Part shown: piece after piece, positions 9,520-17,889 of the stretch
Position numbering within the stretch: position 1 is the first letter of the stretch
How the letters are laid out: each line of letters starts with the position of its first letter
Position numbers and translations under genes: made by a program
NCBI GenBank assembly: GCA_020724265.1
Contig: DYHH01000011.1
Location: 1-64,000, forward strand
Direction: 5' to 3'
DNA from: Melioribacter roseus
GTDB lineage: Bacteria; Bacteroidota; Ignavibacteria; Ignavibacteriales; Melioribacteraceae
DNA length: 64,000 bases
Notes under the pieces: model-generated
The model's database searches: none
Seen by the model: only the letters and a program-made list of their open reading frames with translations
Told to the model about the DNA's origin: nothing

Positions 9520-10608
9520 TTAATTGTTTTTCTTGAAATCCTTCATAAATTCTACTAATGCTTCGATTCCTTTTTTCGGGAATGCGTTGTATATCGAAGC
9601 ACGGATACCGCCCACGGATCTGTGACCTTTTAATCCGGAGAAACCTTTTTCTGTTGTTTCGGCAACGAATTTCTTCTCAAGCTCCTCAGAGGGAAGACGG
9701 AAAGTGACATTCATTAATGATCTATCTTCTTTAACCGTCACAGTTCCTTTATAATAACCATCACTATTATCGATATAATCATATAAGATACCGGCTTTTT
9801 CTTTGTTCATTTCGTACATCTTATCGAGACCACCAAGGTTAAGTAACCATTTAAAAACTAATCCCATAATATAAACCGAATATGTTGCCGGAGTATTATA
9901 TAATGATTCACCATCAACATGAACTTTGTAATTCAAATAAGTATGAAGCGAATCGGAACTTCTTTCAAGTAAATCTTTTCTGATTATAACAAGAGCAACG
10001 CCTGCGGGACCCATATTTTTCTGGGCACCGGCATAAATCAAGCCGTATTTATTTACATCGATTTTTTTATGAAGCATATCCGAAGAAGCATCGCAAACCA
10101 AAGGAACATTTCCGACTTCCGGCTCGGTTATATATTGTGTTCCGAAAATTGTATTGTTTGATGTAAAGTGAACATAAGAAGCCCCGGGATCTAATTTAAG
10201 TTCTTCCTGCTTAGGAAGTCTTCCGAATTTTTCATCTTCTGTTGAACCGGCAACATTAACAGCTCCGACTCTTTTTGCTTCCTTTAGTGCTTTCTTTGCC
10301 CAAGAACCGGTTAATATATAATCGGCTTTATTATTAGGCGGCATTAAGTTTAAGGGTACCATAGAAAATTGTAATGTTGCCCCGCCTTGCAAAAACAGCA
10401 CCGAGTAATTATCGTTTATGTCCAGTAATTTTCTAAGGTCTGCTTCAGCACCTTTAAAAATTGCATCGTAAATTTTTCCGCGGTGACTCATTTCCATCAC
10501 CGACATTCCGCTTCCTTTGTAACTAATCATATCTTCTTGTGCTTCTTTCAAAACATCTTCCGGTAAGATAGCCGGGCCCGCACTGAAATTATAAATTCTG
10601 TTTGTCAT
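9520..10608 (-). CDS. serC: Phosphoserine aminotransferase SerC
   Basis: SerC is the PLP enzyme that makes 3-phosphoserine from 3-phosphohydroxypyruvate and glutamate in serine synthesis. The protein has 362 residues, the usual length. It starts IYNFSAGPAILPEDVL and has MEMSHRGKIY, the phosphate and cofactor region LFLQGGATLQFSMVPLNL and HFTSNNTIFGTQY. The PLP lysine is in YAGAQKNMGPAGVALV, and the end is GHRSVGGIRASIYNAFP. AAGGAAAAAG precedes the ATG. The DUF1015 gene lies 33 bases upstream on the same strand, a frequent pairing. Confidence 0.96.
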   Translation of the reverse strand: MTNRIYNFSAGPAILPEDVLKEAQEDMISYKGSGMSVMEMSHRGKIYDAIFKGAEADLRKLLDINDNYSVLFLQGGATLQFSMVPLNLMPPNNKADYILTGSWAKKALKEAKRVGAVNVAGSTEDEKFGRLPKQEELKLDPGASYVHFTSNNTIFGTQYITEPEVGNVPLVCDASSDMLHKKIDVNKYGLIYAGAQKNMGPAGVALVIIRKDLLERSSDSLHTYLNYKVHVDGESLYNTPATYSVYIMGLVFKWLLNLGGLDKMYEMNKEKAGILYDYIDNSDGYYKGTVTVKEDRSLMNVTFRLPSEELEKKFVAETTEKGFSGLKGHRSVGGIRASIYNAFPKKGIEALVEFMKDFKKNN

Positions 10609-10641
10609 GTCTTTTTCCTTAATTGTTATAAACTACTTATG

Positions 10642-11880
10642 TTAATCTATTGCGTGAACTAAAAGTCCATCTCTAAGTTTTGGTTCAAACCAAGTCGATT
10701 TAGGGGGCATTATTTCTCCCGCATCGGAAATATTAATTAAATCGTCAACTGAAACCGGGTACATTGAGAATGCAACAACTGCTTTTCCTTCATCTACTAA
10801 TTTTACAAGTTCTTCGGTTCCCCTTATTCCGCCTATAAAATCAACATTCGTATCGGTGCGAGGATCCGTAATTCCGAATAAAGAACTTAGAATATAATTT
10901 TGAAGTAAACTAACATCTAATTTATCACCCACACTTTCGCCCGGTTTAACATTTTCATTTGGTTTTAGAAGATACCATTTCTTTTTATGATACATGCAAA
11001 TTGTTCTTCTTTCAGGCGGATTGGGATCTTTTGTTTCTTCAATTGAAAAATTCTCTTTCAATTTATCAAAGAAATTTTTCTGTAAACCATGCGGAAATTG
11101 ATGAACAACTCGATTATACGGAAGTATTTTCAATTGTTCAGCCGGGAAGAGAACTGCCATAAAGAAATTATATTCTTCTTCTCCAGTATGACCGACATTA
11201 TTTTCTTTTCTTACTTTTTGTGACCGGCTTGCACTTGCTGCTCTGTGGTGACCGTCTGCAATGTAAAGACTTTCTATTTTACCGATTTCAAAAATTATAA
11301 TATCGTTATAGTCATCTGGCATTTGCCAAACGGTATGTCGAACACCGTCCGGTGCGGTAAAATCATAAAGCGGATCGTGTTCATTCATTGCTTCTTCAAC
11401 AATCGCATTTACTTCCGCAACACCCTTGTAAGTTAAGAATACAGCACCTGTTTGTGCTTCGGTTGTAACGATGTGATTAGTTCTATCGTCTTCTTTTACT
11501 TTTCTTGTTTTTTCGTGTTTCTTAATTACATCGTTATCATAATCATTTACCGAAAATGTTGCAGCTATACCGGTTTGTTCCTGGTCTTTCCATTTTAAGT
11601 GATAAATATAAAAATGTGGTTTTTCATCCTGTACTAATGGTGCTTCTTTTCTTAACCGTGCCCAATTCTCTTTTGCTTTATTATATACTTGTTCGGAATA
11701 AGGATCTGTTTTTGCATCAAGCTCAATTTCGGAACGAGTAACTCGTAAAAAACTAAGGGGATTACCTTTAGCAAGTTCAGCAGCTTCCTCTCTGTTGACA
11801 ACATCATAGGGAACGCTTGCAACAAGGTGAGCAACTTTTTCTTCGGGTCTAACTGCCTTAAAAGGTTTAATTACTGCCAT
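10642..11880 (-). CDS. DUF1015 family protein linked to serC
   Basis: The protein has 412 residues from the ATG at 11880. A GTG one codon earlier lies too close to the GGAGA ribosome binding site. The family pattern begins IKPFKAVRPEEK, VASVPYDVVNREEA and NPLSFLRVTRSE. It continues with YIYHLKWKDQEQTGI, HEKTRKVKEDDRTNH and YIADGHHRAASA. The His-rich GHHR segment suggests a phosphoryl or metal site, but DUF1015 has no agreed biochemical function. It is often found beside serC or serA, so a link to serine metabolism is inferred from context. Confidence 0.88.
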   Translation of the reverse strand: MAVIKPFKAVRPEEKVAHLVASVPYDVVNREEAAELAKGNPLSFLRVTRSEIELDAKTDPYSEQVYNKAKENWARLRKEAPLVQDEKPHFYIYHLKWKDQEQTGIAATFSVNDYDNDVIKKHEKTRKVKEDDRTNHIVTTEAQTGAVFLTYKGVAEVNAIVEEAMNEHDPLYDFTAPDGVRHTVWQMPDDYNDIIIFEIGKIESLYIADGHHRAASASRSQKVRKENNVGHTGEEEYNFFMAVLFPAEQLKILPYNRVVHQFPHGLQKNFFDKLKENFSIEETKDPNPPERRTICMYHKKKWYLLKPNENVKPGESVGDKLDVSLLQNYILSSLFGITDPRTDTNVDFIGGIRGTEELVKLVDEGKAVVAFSMYPVSVDDLINISDAGEIMPPKSTWFEPKLRDGLLVHAID

Positions 11881-11974
11881 CACTTCTCCATTTTTGTAAG
11901 AATTTCTGGTACGTAAAAATACGACAAATATATCTATCTGTAAATTTTGTTAGTCACAAGTTTATCTTTTTCCC

Positions 11975-12430
11975 TCACATTTTGGAGAAAATAAACTCTT
12001 CAATTTCGGTTTTATCGCCGCGCTTCAATTCTAAATTAACTTTTAGCTCCCCGGAATCTAAGAGTTCATATCTTATTCCGTTGAATGTAATTGACGAGTC
12101 TCCCATTTCGATAAAGGTAAATTCAAGATATTCGTCTTTTTCTTCCCAGCTTATGAAATTTGCATCAAAATGACGCAGCCGTAATGTTAAATTTTCGCCT
12201 GCTTCAGTTATTGCAAAATGTTCGGAAAATCTAAGTTTGTCATCAACTATAAACCGAAACATTCCGATAATTGAATTGCCGCTTGGAGCACTCCAATATT
12301 CTTCAACAGTACCGCCCCACTTTTCGGTTGTCCACTTGCCTTGCAGCCAACTTAATTTTTCAATTCCTGTTTGTGCAATAATAGCAGAAGTAAATAGAAG
12401 TATTAGAAATAAATATATTTTTGTTTTCAC
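11975..12430 (-). CDS. Secreted DUF6265-like protein
   Basis: The protein has 151 residues with a signal peptide ending SAIIAQ. The body begins GIEKLSWLQGKWTTEKWGG, followed by EEYWSAPSGNSIIGMFR, LTLRLRHFDANFISW and FEMGDSSITFNGIRY-like strands. The W-L-x-G-x-W opening and GxMxGxFR-like pattern fit the DUF6265 lipocalin-like family. The role is unknown. It is probably periplasmic. Confidence 0.7.
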   Translation of the reverse strand: MKTKIYLFLILLFTSAIIAQTGIEKLSWLQGKWTTEKWGGTVEEYWSAPSGNSIIGMFRFIVDDKLRFSEHFAITEAGENLTLRLRHFDANFISWEEKDEYLEFTFIEMGDSSITFNGIRYELLDSGELKVNLELKRGDKTEIEEFIFSKM

Positions 12431-12515
12431 TTTGTCCCTCTTTTTGTTTTGTATTTTTCATCTATGAAGTAAAAATAATTTTTTTGTAGTTTATATATCA
12501 GGATAGGAGAAATAT

Positions 12516-13154
12516 ATTAAGAGATTCTTTCACATAACAATTTTTTTATTCTTTTCTTTTCAGATTTATTCTCAGAATCTAATTGTTGGTTTTGGTTGGG
12601 GATTAATAAACTTTCAAAATAACGTTATTGAAAAAAGCGGTAATACACTTTTAAGTTATAAAGTTGATAGTGATTATCACTATTCTTTCTTTTTAAAATA
12701 TAACATTCCAAAAACTCAAATTAGATTTAAGGGGGGTTACTACCATTCCGAAATAAAAGGTGCGGGAACAATAATAAATATCAATCCTTCCGAAACTCGC
12801 TTACCGATTAATACAAGAGTTGATAACAGTCTGAAGTCGTTGATACTGGGTTTAGAATATTTATGGAACAAAGGAAAATTCAAACCTTATCTCGGTCTTG
12901 ATATGTTATTCGGCGCATTTGATGATGCAGATATTTTTTATGAAGATAAATCGGGCGAATCAATACATCAAATTTATCCGAGCGAAACTCGTATTGGTCT
13001 GGGATTAAGCGGCGGGATCGGTTATAACATTTTACCCGGAATAGAATTAGACATCAATCTGCATTACGGTATTTTAAATTTACTTGGTAAAAAAGATTAC
13101 GAAGACAACATCACCACAATCGATCTAACAGTTTCAATTATGTTCGGCATTTAA
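12516..13154 (+). CDS. Small outer-membrane beta-barrel protein with probable ATT start
   Basis: Codons read open from a TAG at 12504 to the stop at 13152-13154. The first ATG, GTG or TTG is the TTG at 12840, deep inside the conserved-looking fold. The 5' part encodes a good signal peptide (KRFFHITIFLFFSFQIYSQ) directly after an ATT at 12516, and GGAG (12506-12509) lies six bases before that ATT. I therefore call a 212-residue protein with an ATT start. The mature part has alternating strands ending in aromatics (LIVGFGWGLINF, YHYSFFLKYNI, LILGLEYLWNKGKFKPYLGL), typical of eight-stranded OmpA or OmpW-like barrels. The alternatives are a sequencing error in an ATG or a decaying gene. Confidence 0.72.
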   Translation: MKRFFHITIFLFFSFQIYSQNLIVGFGWGLINFQNNVIEKSGNTLLSYKVDSDYHYSFFLKYNIPKTQIRFKGGYYHSEIKGAGTIININPSETRLPINTRVDNSLKSLILGLEYLWNKGKFKPYLGLDMLFGAFDDADIFYEDKSGESIHQIYPSETRIGLGLSGGIGYNILPGIELDINLHYGILNLLGKKDYEDNITTIDLTVSIMFGI

Positions 13155-13915
13155 AACTTGAAAGCAATTCCTAAATCGGTCTTTGTATCCGTCTGCTTTA
13201 TTCCGTCAGGCGGATCCGAATCATGTCTTAACTTAAAATTTATCGATAAGGAAATAAGTTCGGTAAGCTTAACCGTTAAGCTGTTCTCGGCAAGTAGTTT
13301 GTAATCCGAAAAATTATCGAACATAGGTTGATAATAAACAACTCCGCCGAAATTAACATAAGGATTGATTCCAAGAAAGTACGAAAGGTAATTACTCCAT
13401 CGATGAACATTAACCTCTGGAAGATGAACTGCATTTTCCGGTAAGTTAAAATTCTCGTGTTCGAACATGTATGCAGTACCCAGAGTTAAATCACCGGTAG
13501 AGAAGTTCAAAAATTTATGTCTTATGCCGGCACCTATTAATTCACGGTTATCGAGCAATACTTTTTTATCATAATTAACCTGTCCAAAAAATTCTATGTC
13601 AAGCAGCCTGGTAATATTTCTTACGTGACGAAGATGAATTAACCCTTCGTTAGAAGTGCGGTTCCCGTTAACCCACTCATAATCACTTTCGAATATTAAA
13701 AATGTTGTAACAGAAGATAATTTCCAATCTATTCTTCCGTCAATGCCTGCCTCTGTTTTTTCAGAGTTGCCGGTTTTAATTGTTCCGCTGAATTCAAAAT
13801 AACCGGCAAATCCTTTTAATGTATCCGGTGTTCTGTATTTTTCCGTGTTTACTTGAGCTTGAGTACTAATAAGCATTATAAAAAAGAATATAACTAACAA
13901 TTTTTTCATGGTCAT
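13151..13915 (-). CDS. DUF481-like outer-membrane barrel protein
   Basis: The protein has 254 residues with a signal peptide ending ISTQAQ. The start could be the ATG at 13915 or the one at 13909; neither has a clear ribosome binding site. The pattern GFAGYFEFSGTIKTGNSEKTE, then the repeated strands IDWKLSSVTTFLIFESDYEW and LDIEFFGQVNYDKKVLLDNR matches DUF481 (YdiY-like) barrels, and it ends TDLGIAFKF with a terminal Phe suited to BAM insertion. The stop overlaps the convergent barrel gene by four bases. The function is unknown. Confidence 0.75.
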   Translation of the reverse strand: MTMKKLLVIFFFIMLISTQAQVNTEKYRTPDTLKGFAGYFEFSGTIKTGNSEKTEAGIDGRIDWKLSSVTTFLIFESDYEWVNGNRTSNEGLIHLRHVRNITRLLDIEFFGQVNYDKKVLLDNRELIGAGIRHKFLNFSTGDLTLGTAYMFEHENFNLPENAVHLPEVNVHRWSNYLSYFLGINPYVNFGGVVYYQPMFDNFSDYKLLAENSLTVKLTELISLSINFKLRHDSDPPDGIKQTDTKTDLGIAFKF

Positions 13916-14038
13916 TTTATAGTGATTGTAAAATTCAACCGCTAATTTAATAAACTAATCTTTAGCGCTGAAGTAAATGAATGATTTTATTGATAATTTA
14001 TCACCCAAAATTTCCAATAGACTTTGAGCAATTACTTT

Positions 14039-15187
14039 ATGATAAAAATAATTTCGAATAAGAACGGCAAAGAAAAATCCAACCTAATTTCTTTGTTTGA
14101 TGAGGGATCAAAAAATAAAGTTCGTGCATTTCACAAAACGTTACTTAATTATAAACCAACTCCTCTTATTGAAATGAATAAGTATGCAGATATAGTCGGC
14201 GTAAATAAATTATGGGTAAAAGACGAATCGCATCGTATGGGATTAAAAGCTTTTAAAGTTCTTGGTGCAAGTTATGCAATTACAAACATCCTGTATGAAA
14301 AAATTGGTTGGGATAAAAATGAATTGTCGTTTGAAAAATTATTTAACGAAGATTTATCACAGTTTACTTTTGTAACGGCAACAGATGGTAATCACGGCAG
14401 GGGTGTTGCATGGATTTCCAATCAATTTGGCTGCAAATCTTTTGTGTTTATGCCGAATACATCTTCAGAAGTAAGGATAAATAATATAGAAGAATTTGCA
14501 ACAGAGGTATTTATAGTTGACGGCAATTATGATATGGCTTCCGGCAAAGCGAAGGAATACGCAAAGCAAAAAAATGCAATCTTAGTTCAGGACTCATCGT
14601 GGGAAGGTTACGAAAAAATTCCGCTAATTATTATGCAAGGTTATATAACTCTAATTGATGAAATTTACGAACAACTTAACGGGGATAATTTTTCACATAT
14701 CTTTCTTCATTGCGGAGTTGGATCAATGCCGGCTGCAATTGAAGCATATCTTGTTAATAAGTTCGGCACCGATAAACCAATCACAAATATTGTTGAACCG
14801 AATAAAGCAGATTGTTTTTATAAATCAATTGAAATTAACGATGGTAAACCACATTCTGTTTACGGAAAATTGGATTCGGTAATGGCTGGACTTTCTTGCG
14901 GAACACCAAGTAAACTTGCTTGGGATATTATTTCGAAGCATAGTAATTATTTTATATCATGTGATGATGAAATTGCAAAACTCGGAATGAGAGAATTTTC
15001 AAAAGTAAATATTATTTCAGGTGAATCGGGGGCTGTCTCGTTAGGCATATTGAAATATGCTTTTGATAATGATAAATCTATTTTTGAAAAATTAGAAATA
15101 GACAGCAGCTCTAAAATTATGTTGATTTCAACAGAAGGAGATACGGATCAGATTTTTTACAAACAAGTACTTTCCGAAATTGATTGA
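14039..15187 (+). CDS. dpaL: Diaminopropionate ammonia-lyase
   Basis: This PLP enzyme converts 2,3-diaminopropionate to pyruvate and ammonia. From the ATG at 14039 the protein has 382 residues; an in-frame TTG at 14024 is possible, and neither has a strong ribosome binding site. The cofactor lysine is in DESHRMGLKAFKVLGASYA. The Asn-containing loop is ATDGNHGRGVAW, and the phosphate-binding region is HCGVGSMPAAIEAY. VEPNKADCFYKS, MAGLSCGTPSKLAWDI and the late SGESGAVSLGI are all family hallmarks. No catabolic partners for diaminopropionate lie nearby; a GYD-domain gene follows. Confidence 0.9.
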   Translation: MIKIISNKNGKEKSNLISLFDEGSKNKVRAFHKTLLNYKPTPLIEMNKYADIVGVNKLWVKDESHRMGLKAFKVLGASYAITNILYEKIGWDKNELSFEKLFNEDLSQFTFVTATDGNHGRGVAWISNQFGCKSFVFMPNTSSEVRINNIEEFATEVFIVDGNYDMASGKAKEYAKQKNAILVQDSSWEGYEKIPLIIMQGYITLIDEIYEQLNGDNFSHIFLHCGVGSMPAAIEAYLVNKFGTDKPITNIVEPNKADCFYKSIEINDGKPHSVYGKLDSVMAGLSCGTPSKLAWDIISKHSNYFISCDDEIAKLGMREFSKVNIISGESGAVSLGILKYAFDNDKSIFEKLEIDSSSKIMLISTEGDTDQIFYKQVLSEID

Positions 15188-15246
15188 TTCTGAATTCATT
15201 TTTCACTACATAGTTGGTAGCATTTCGCTCATAACTAGGAGGCAAT

Positions 15247-15543
15247 ATGCAAACCTATGTTTTGATGACTAAACTTCCCCCGTCTTTATCACAACATATG
15301 AAAGACCGCTCCGAAATCGGCAGACAATGGCTTGCACAGGTAAAAGAAAAATGTCCTGAAATTAAATTTATAGCACATTATGCACTTCTCGGCAAATATG
15401 ATTTCATGGATATCTATGAAGCGCCGGATAATAAAACCGCAGCAAAGGTTTCCATGATTAGTTTATCGAACGGTGCATTTCATGCCGAAAGCTGGAGCGC
15501 TATTCCTTATAAAGAATTTGTTGAATTGACAAATGAGATTTGA
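15247..15543 (+). CDS. GYD domain-containing protein
   Basis: The protein has 98 residues with a strong AGGAGG ribosome binding site. It begins TYVLMTKLPPSLSQHMKDR and includes the signature ALLGKYDFMDIYEAPDNKTA (GxYDxxxxxEAPD). The GYD fold is a ferredoxin-like dimer related to stress-response alpha-beta barrel proteins. The function is unknown. It is likely cotranscribed with dpaL, 59 bases upstream. Confidence 0.85.
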   Translation: MQTYVLMTKLPPSLSQHMKDRSEIGRQWLAQVKEKCPEIKFIAHYALLGKYDFMDIYEAPDNKTAAKVSMISLSNGAFHAESWSAIPYKEFVELTNEI

Positions 15544-15556
15544 TTTACGTTTGGCT

Positions 15557-15591
15557 AAAAGATGGAATCTTTTTGAAAGATTCCATCTTTA
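15557..15591. terminator. Bidirectional terminator shared by the GYD and beta-lactamase genes
   Basis: AAAGATGGAATCTT (15558-15571) pairs with AAGATTCCATCTTT (15577-15590). T runs are present on both strands. The stop codon of the minus-strand beta-lactamase gene begins at the edge of the stem, so the convergent genes share the hairpin. Confidence 0.85.
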
Positions 15592-16359
15592 TTTAAGTAC
15601 ACTCAACTCCTTCAAAATTGTTCTTGTTAGATTAATCCTTACTTGAGATGTAATGTTTTCGTAATCTGAAGCATCCATATTCATTGCAAATACAAATAGA
15701 TTATCATTAGTTTCAACGTAACCGACATACCAGCCGGTATAAATGCCATCACGTAAATCACCTAAACCAGTTTTACCACGTAAGATATAATTGTCGGTTT
15801 CTTCCGCTATCATTATTTTTTTTACGATATCAATATTGCGCTGCGAAAAAGGCAAATCATTTTTAACAAATCTTTTTAAAAACTCAATCTGCTCATCGGC
15901 TGAAATTCTTAAACTCCAATCAAGCCAAAAGTAATCAATCTTTTCACCGATGATCTTGTTACCGTAATTTAATTGTTCCAAGTATTTCAAATAAATTTCT
16001 CTATCGACTCTTCTAGCTAATTCTTGGTAATACCAAACGGCAGAATATTTCAAAGCACTTTTCAAATCGTGATCCATATTCCATTTATCCCAACCTCTGT
16101 CAACACTGTCCCATTTAATAACATAATTTTCATCAGGAATAATTCCTTCCTCTAAAAAAACCATTGAGTTGGGAACCTTAAATGTTGATGCGGGGAGCAT
16201 CCTTGAATTACATCTTTCTTCATTGTAACGGAAGTATTCATCATTATTGAAGTCATACATTATAAAGCATCCGTCGATTCCTTCAAACAAATGGTCAATA
16301 TCTTTTTGAGCAGATAAATTAATTGTAAAAAGGGTTAAAAGTATTATCAACTTTTTCAT
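15589..16359 (-). CDS. Class D (OXA-type) beta-lactamase
   Basis: The protein has 256 residues with a signal peptide ending NLSAQ. All core class D motifs are present: Ser58-Thr-Phe-Lys61 (PASTFK), Ser106-Ala-Val108, Tyr132-Gly-Asn134 and Lys196-Thr-Gly198. The conserved WVGY after KTG reads YVGY here. Class D enzymes open beta-lactam rings through an acyl-enzyme on Ser58 with a carboxylated lysine. The gene overlaps the enoyl-CoA hydratase-like gene by four bases, so it looks like a resident chromosomal gene rather than a cassette. No regulator or mobile sequence is adjacent. Confidence 0.92.
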   Translation of the reverse strand: MKKLIILLTLFTINLSAQKDIDHLFEGIDGCFIMYDFNNDEYFRYNEERCNSRMLPASTFKVPNSMVFLEEGIIPDENYVIKWDSVDRGWDKWNMDHDLKSALKYSAVWYYQELARRVDREIYLKYLEQLNYGNKIIGEKIDYFWLDWSLRISADEQIEFLKRFVKNDLPFSQRNIDIVKKIMIAEETDNYILRGKTGLGDLRDGIYTGWYVGYVETNDNLFVFAMNMDASDYENITSQVRINLTRTILKELSVLK

Positions 16360-17114
16360 TGCTTGTTCTCTTTAAAATTCTTGATATAATTTTTTGTAAA
16401 GTCACTTAATACAAGTTTCCCGCTTATCCCGGCACGATTTTCTAAAAGAGTGTCCCAATCTTCCGTTCCTTCCCAAAGGACTTTTTTTAATTCTTTCATG
16501 GCATCCGGACTTCCTTTGGAAAGTGATGCGCTAAGTTCATTAATAGCTTTATCCATTTCATCAATTGTAAGAAATACTTTGTTGAATAATCCTTTCTGTT
16601 CACACCAGCGAGAATTTTTCCATCCATAATCTATTGACATTTCAGAGAAAGCACTTTTTCCGATTTTTCTTTCAACTGCCGGACCTACCACAAAAGGTCC
16701 AATACCAAGAGCAAGTTCACTAAGTTTAGCCGAAGCACTTTCTGAAGCAAAGGAATAATCAGAGGCTGCGACAATACCGACACCTCCGCCGACAACTTTA
16801 CCTTGTACTCTTGTAATAATAAACTTAGGAGATTTTCTCATAGCGTTTATAACTTTTGCAAATCCCATAAAGAAATTTTTCCCGGTTTCAAAATCATTAA
16901 TGGCAATCAATTCATCAAAAGAAGCTCCGGCACAGAATGCTTTTTCTCCTTCGCTCATTAATATGATAACTTTTACATTATCATCATTGCCGAGCTTATT
17001 AATTGTTTCTGCAAGTTCATTTAAAAGTTGACTTGGTAACGAATTACTCTTTGAGTGATAAAACGAAATAGTACCGATACTATTTTGAATTGATGAAGTT
17101 ATTTTACCGTTCAT
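16356..17114 (-). CDS. Enoyl-CoA hydratase/isomerase family protein
   Basis: The protein has 252 residues with a crotonase fold. VIILMSEGEKAFCAGASFDEL is the first oxyanion segment (usually GxxFCAGAD). ITRVQGKVVGGGVGIVAASDY is the second. The usual first catalytic Glu position falls in ELALGIGPF and appears replaced by Gly/Ile, and the second position is also not a clear Glu. The reaction may therefore differ from water addition to enoyl-CoA. Substrate unknown. It sits between a HAD phosphatase gene and the beta-lactamase gene on the same strand. Confidence 0.8.
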   Translation of the reverse strand: MNGKITSSIQNSIGTISFYHSKSNSLPSQLLNELAETINKLGNDDNVKVIILMSEGEKAFCAGASFDELIAINDFETGKNFFMGFAKVINAMRKSPKFIITRVQGKVVGGGVGIVAASDYSFASESASAKLSELALGIGPFVVGPAVERKIGKSAFSEMSIDYGWKNSRWCEQKGLFNKVFLTIDEMDKAINELSASLSKGSPDAMKELKKVLWEGTEDWDTLLENRAGISGKLVLSDFTKNYIKNFKENKQ

Positions 17115-17129
17115 TAAAACCTCGCTTAA

Positions 17130-17774
17130 TTATAAGATTTTTGAAATCTCTTCAAAACTGTTAATAACAAAATCCGGTTTTAAGTTTTCTATTTCTTTTT
17201 TACTCCTATAGCCATATGTTACGCCGCAAGTAATTGAACCTGCATTTTTACCGCACAAAATATCAAGTTCGGTATCGCCCACCATTATTGCCTGATGTGG
17301 CGAGGAATTCAGATCATCACAAATTTTCAGCAGCATATCCGGTGCGGGTTTATGAGGTATACCGGGTCTTCTTCCCATTATATAATCGAAATATTTTGAT
17401 AGATGAAAATGTTCAATTATTCTATCAGCTTGATCTTGTGCCTTTGTTGTTAAAAGTGAGATATTAAATTTGCGTTCTTTTATTTCATACAAAACCTTTT
17501 CTACCCCGGGATACAATAACGATGAATCAATGTAGTCGAAGTAAACAGATTTATAAATTTTTATAAACTTTTCAAAATCATTTACAATGATTCCGAAATC
17601 TTTAAAAATATCTTCAAAATGATGACCAATTTTCTTATAGAATTCTTCTTCTGGTAATGCATAATCTACATTTAATTTATTAAGTGAATGAATAGTTGCT
17701 TCGTAGATATTCTTATGCGATTGAACAAGCGTTCCGTCTAAATCCAAGATAACAGTTGTTATTTGTTTATCCAT
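17130..17774 (-). CDS. HAD-family phosphatase, phosphoglycolate phosphatase-like
   Basis: From the ATG at 17774 the protein has 214 residues. An upstream in-frame ATG (17822) would add 16 residues before the usual family start. Motif I is DLDGTLVQSHKN, with the nucleophile in the first Asp. Motif II is SLLTTKAQDQADR, and motifs III and IV are GIPHKPAPDML and MVGDTELDILCGKNAG. A helical C1 cap lies between motifs I and II. This is the Gph/PpaX type, so phosphoglycolate or a pyrophosphate ester is a plausible substrate. It starts a minus-strand run with the crotonase and beta-lactamase genes. Confidence 0.85.
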   Translation of the reverse strand: MDKQITTVILDLDGTLVQSHKNIYEATIHSLNKLNVDYALPEEEFYKKIGHHFEDIFKDFGIIVNDFEKFIKIYKSVYFDYIDSSLLYPGVEKVLYEIKERKFNISLLTTKAQDQADRIIEHFHLSKYFDYIMGRRPGIPHKPAPDMLLKICDDLNSSPHQAIMVGDTELDILCGKNAGSITCGVTYGYRSKKEIENLKPDFVINSFEEISKIL

Positions 17775-17889
17775 CTTTTTGTTTTGTATGAATTGCAGCA
17801 AAGTTAAGAAAATTTTTCGCATAGAAATAATTAGTTATATTTGTCCAATTAATTTTTAAGATTATTTCATATTAAATGTAGGAGGCTTT

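Noticed and set aside
12840-13154. A short 104-residue protein starting at the TTG at 12840
   Set aside because: The same frame continues upstream with barrel strands and a signal peptide, so this would be an internal start.
15589-16359. A mobile resistance cassette around the class D beta-lactamase gene
   Set aside because: The gene overlaps its neighbour by four bases and has no integrase, insertion sequence or recombination site near it.
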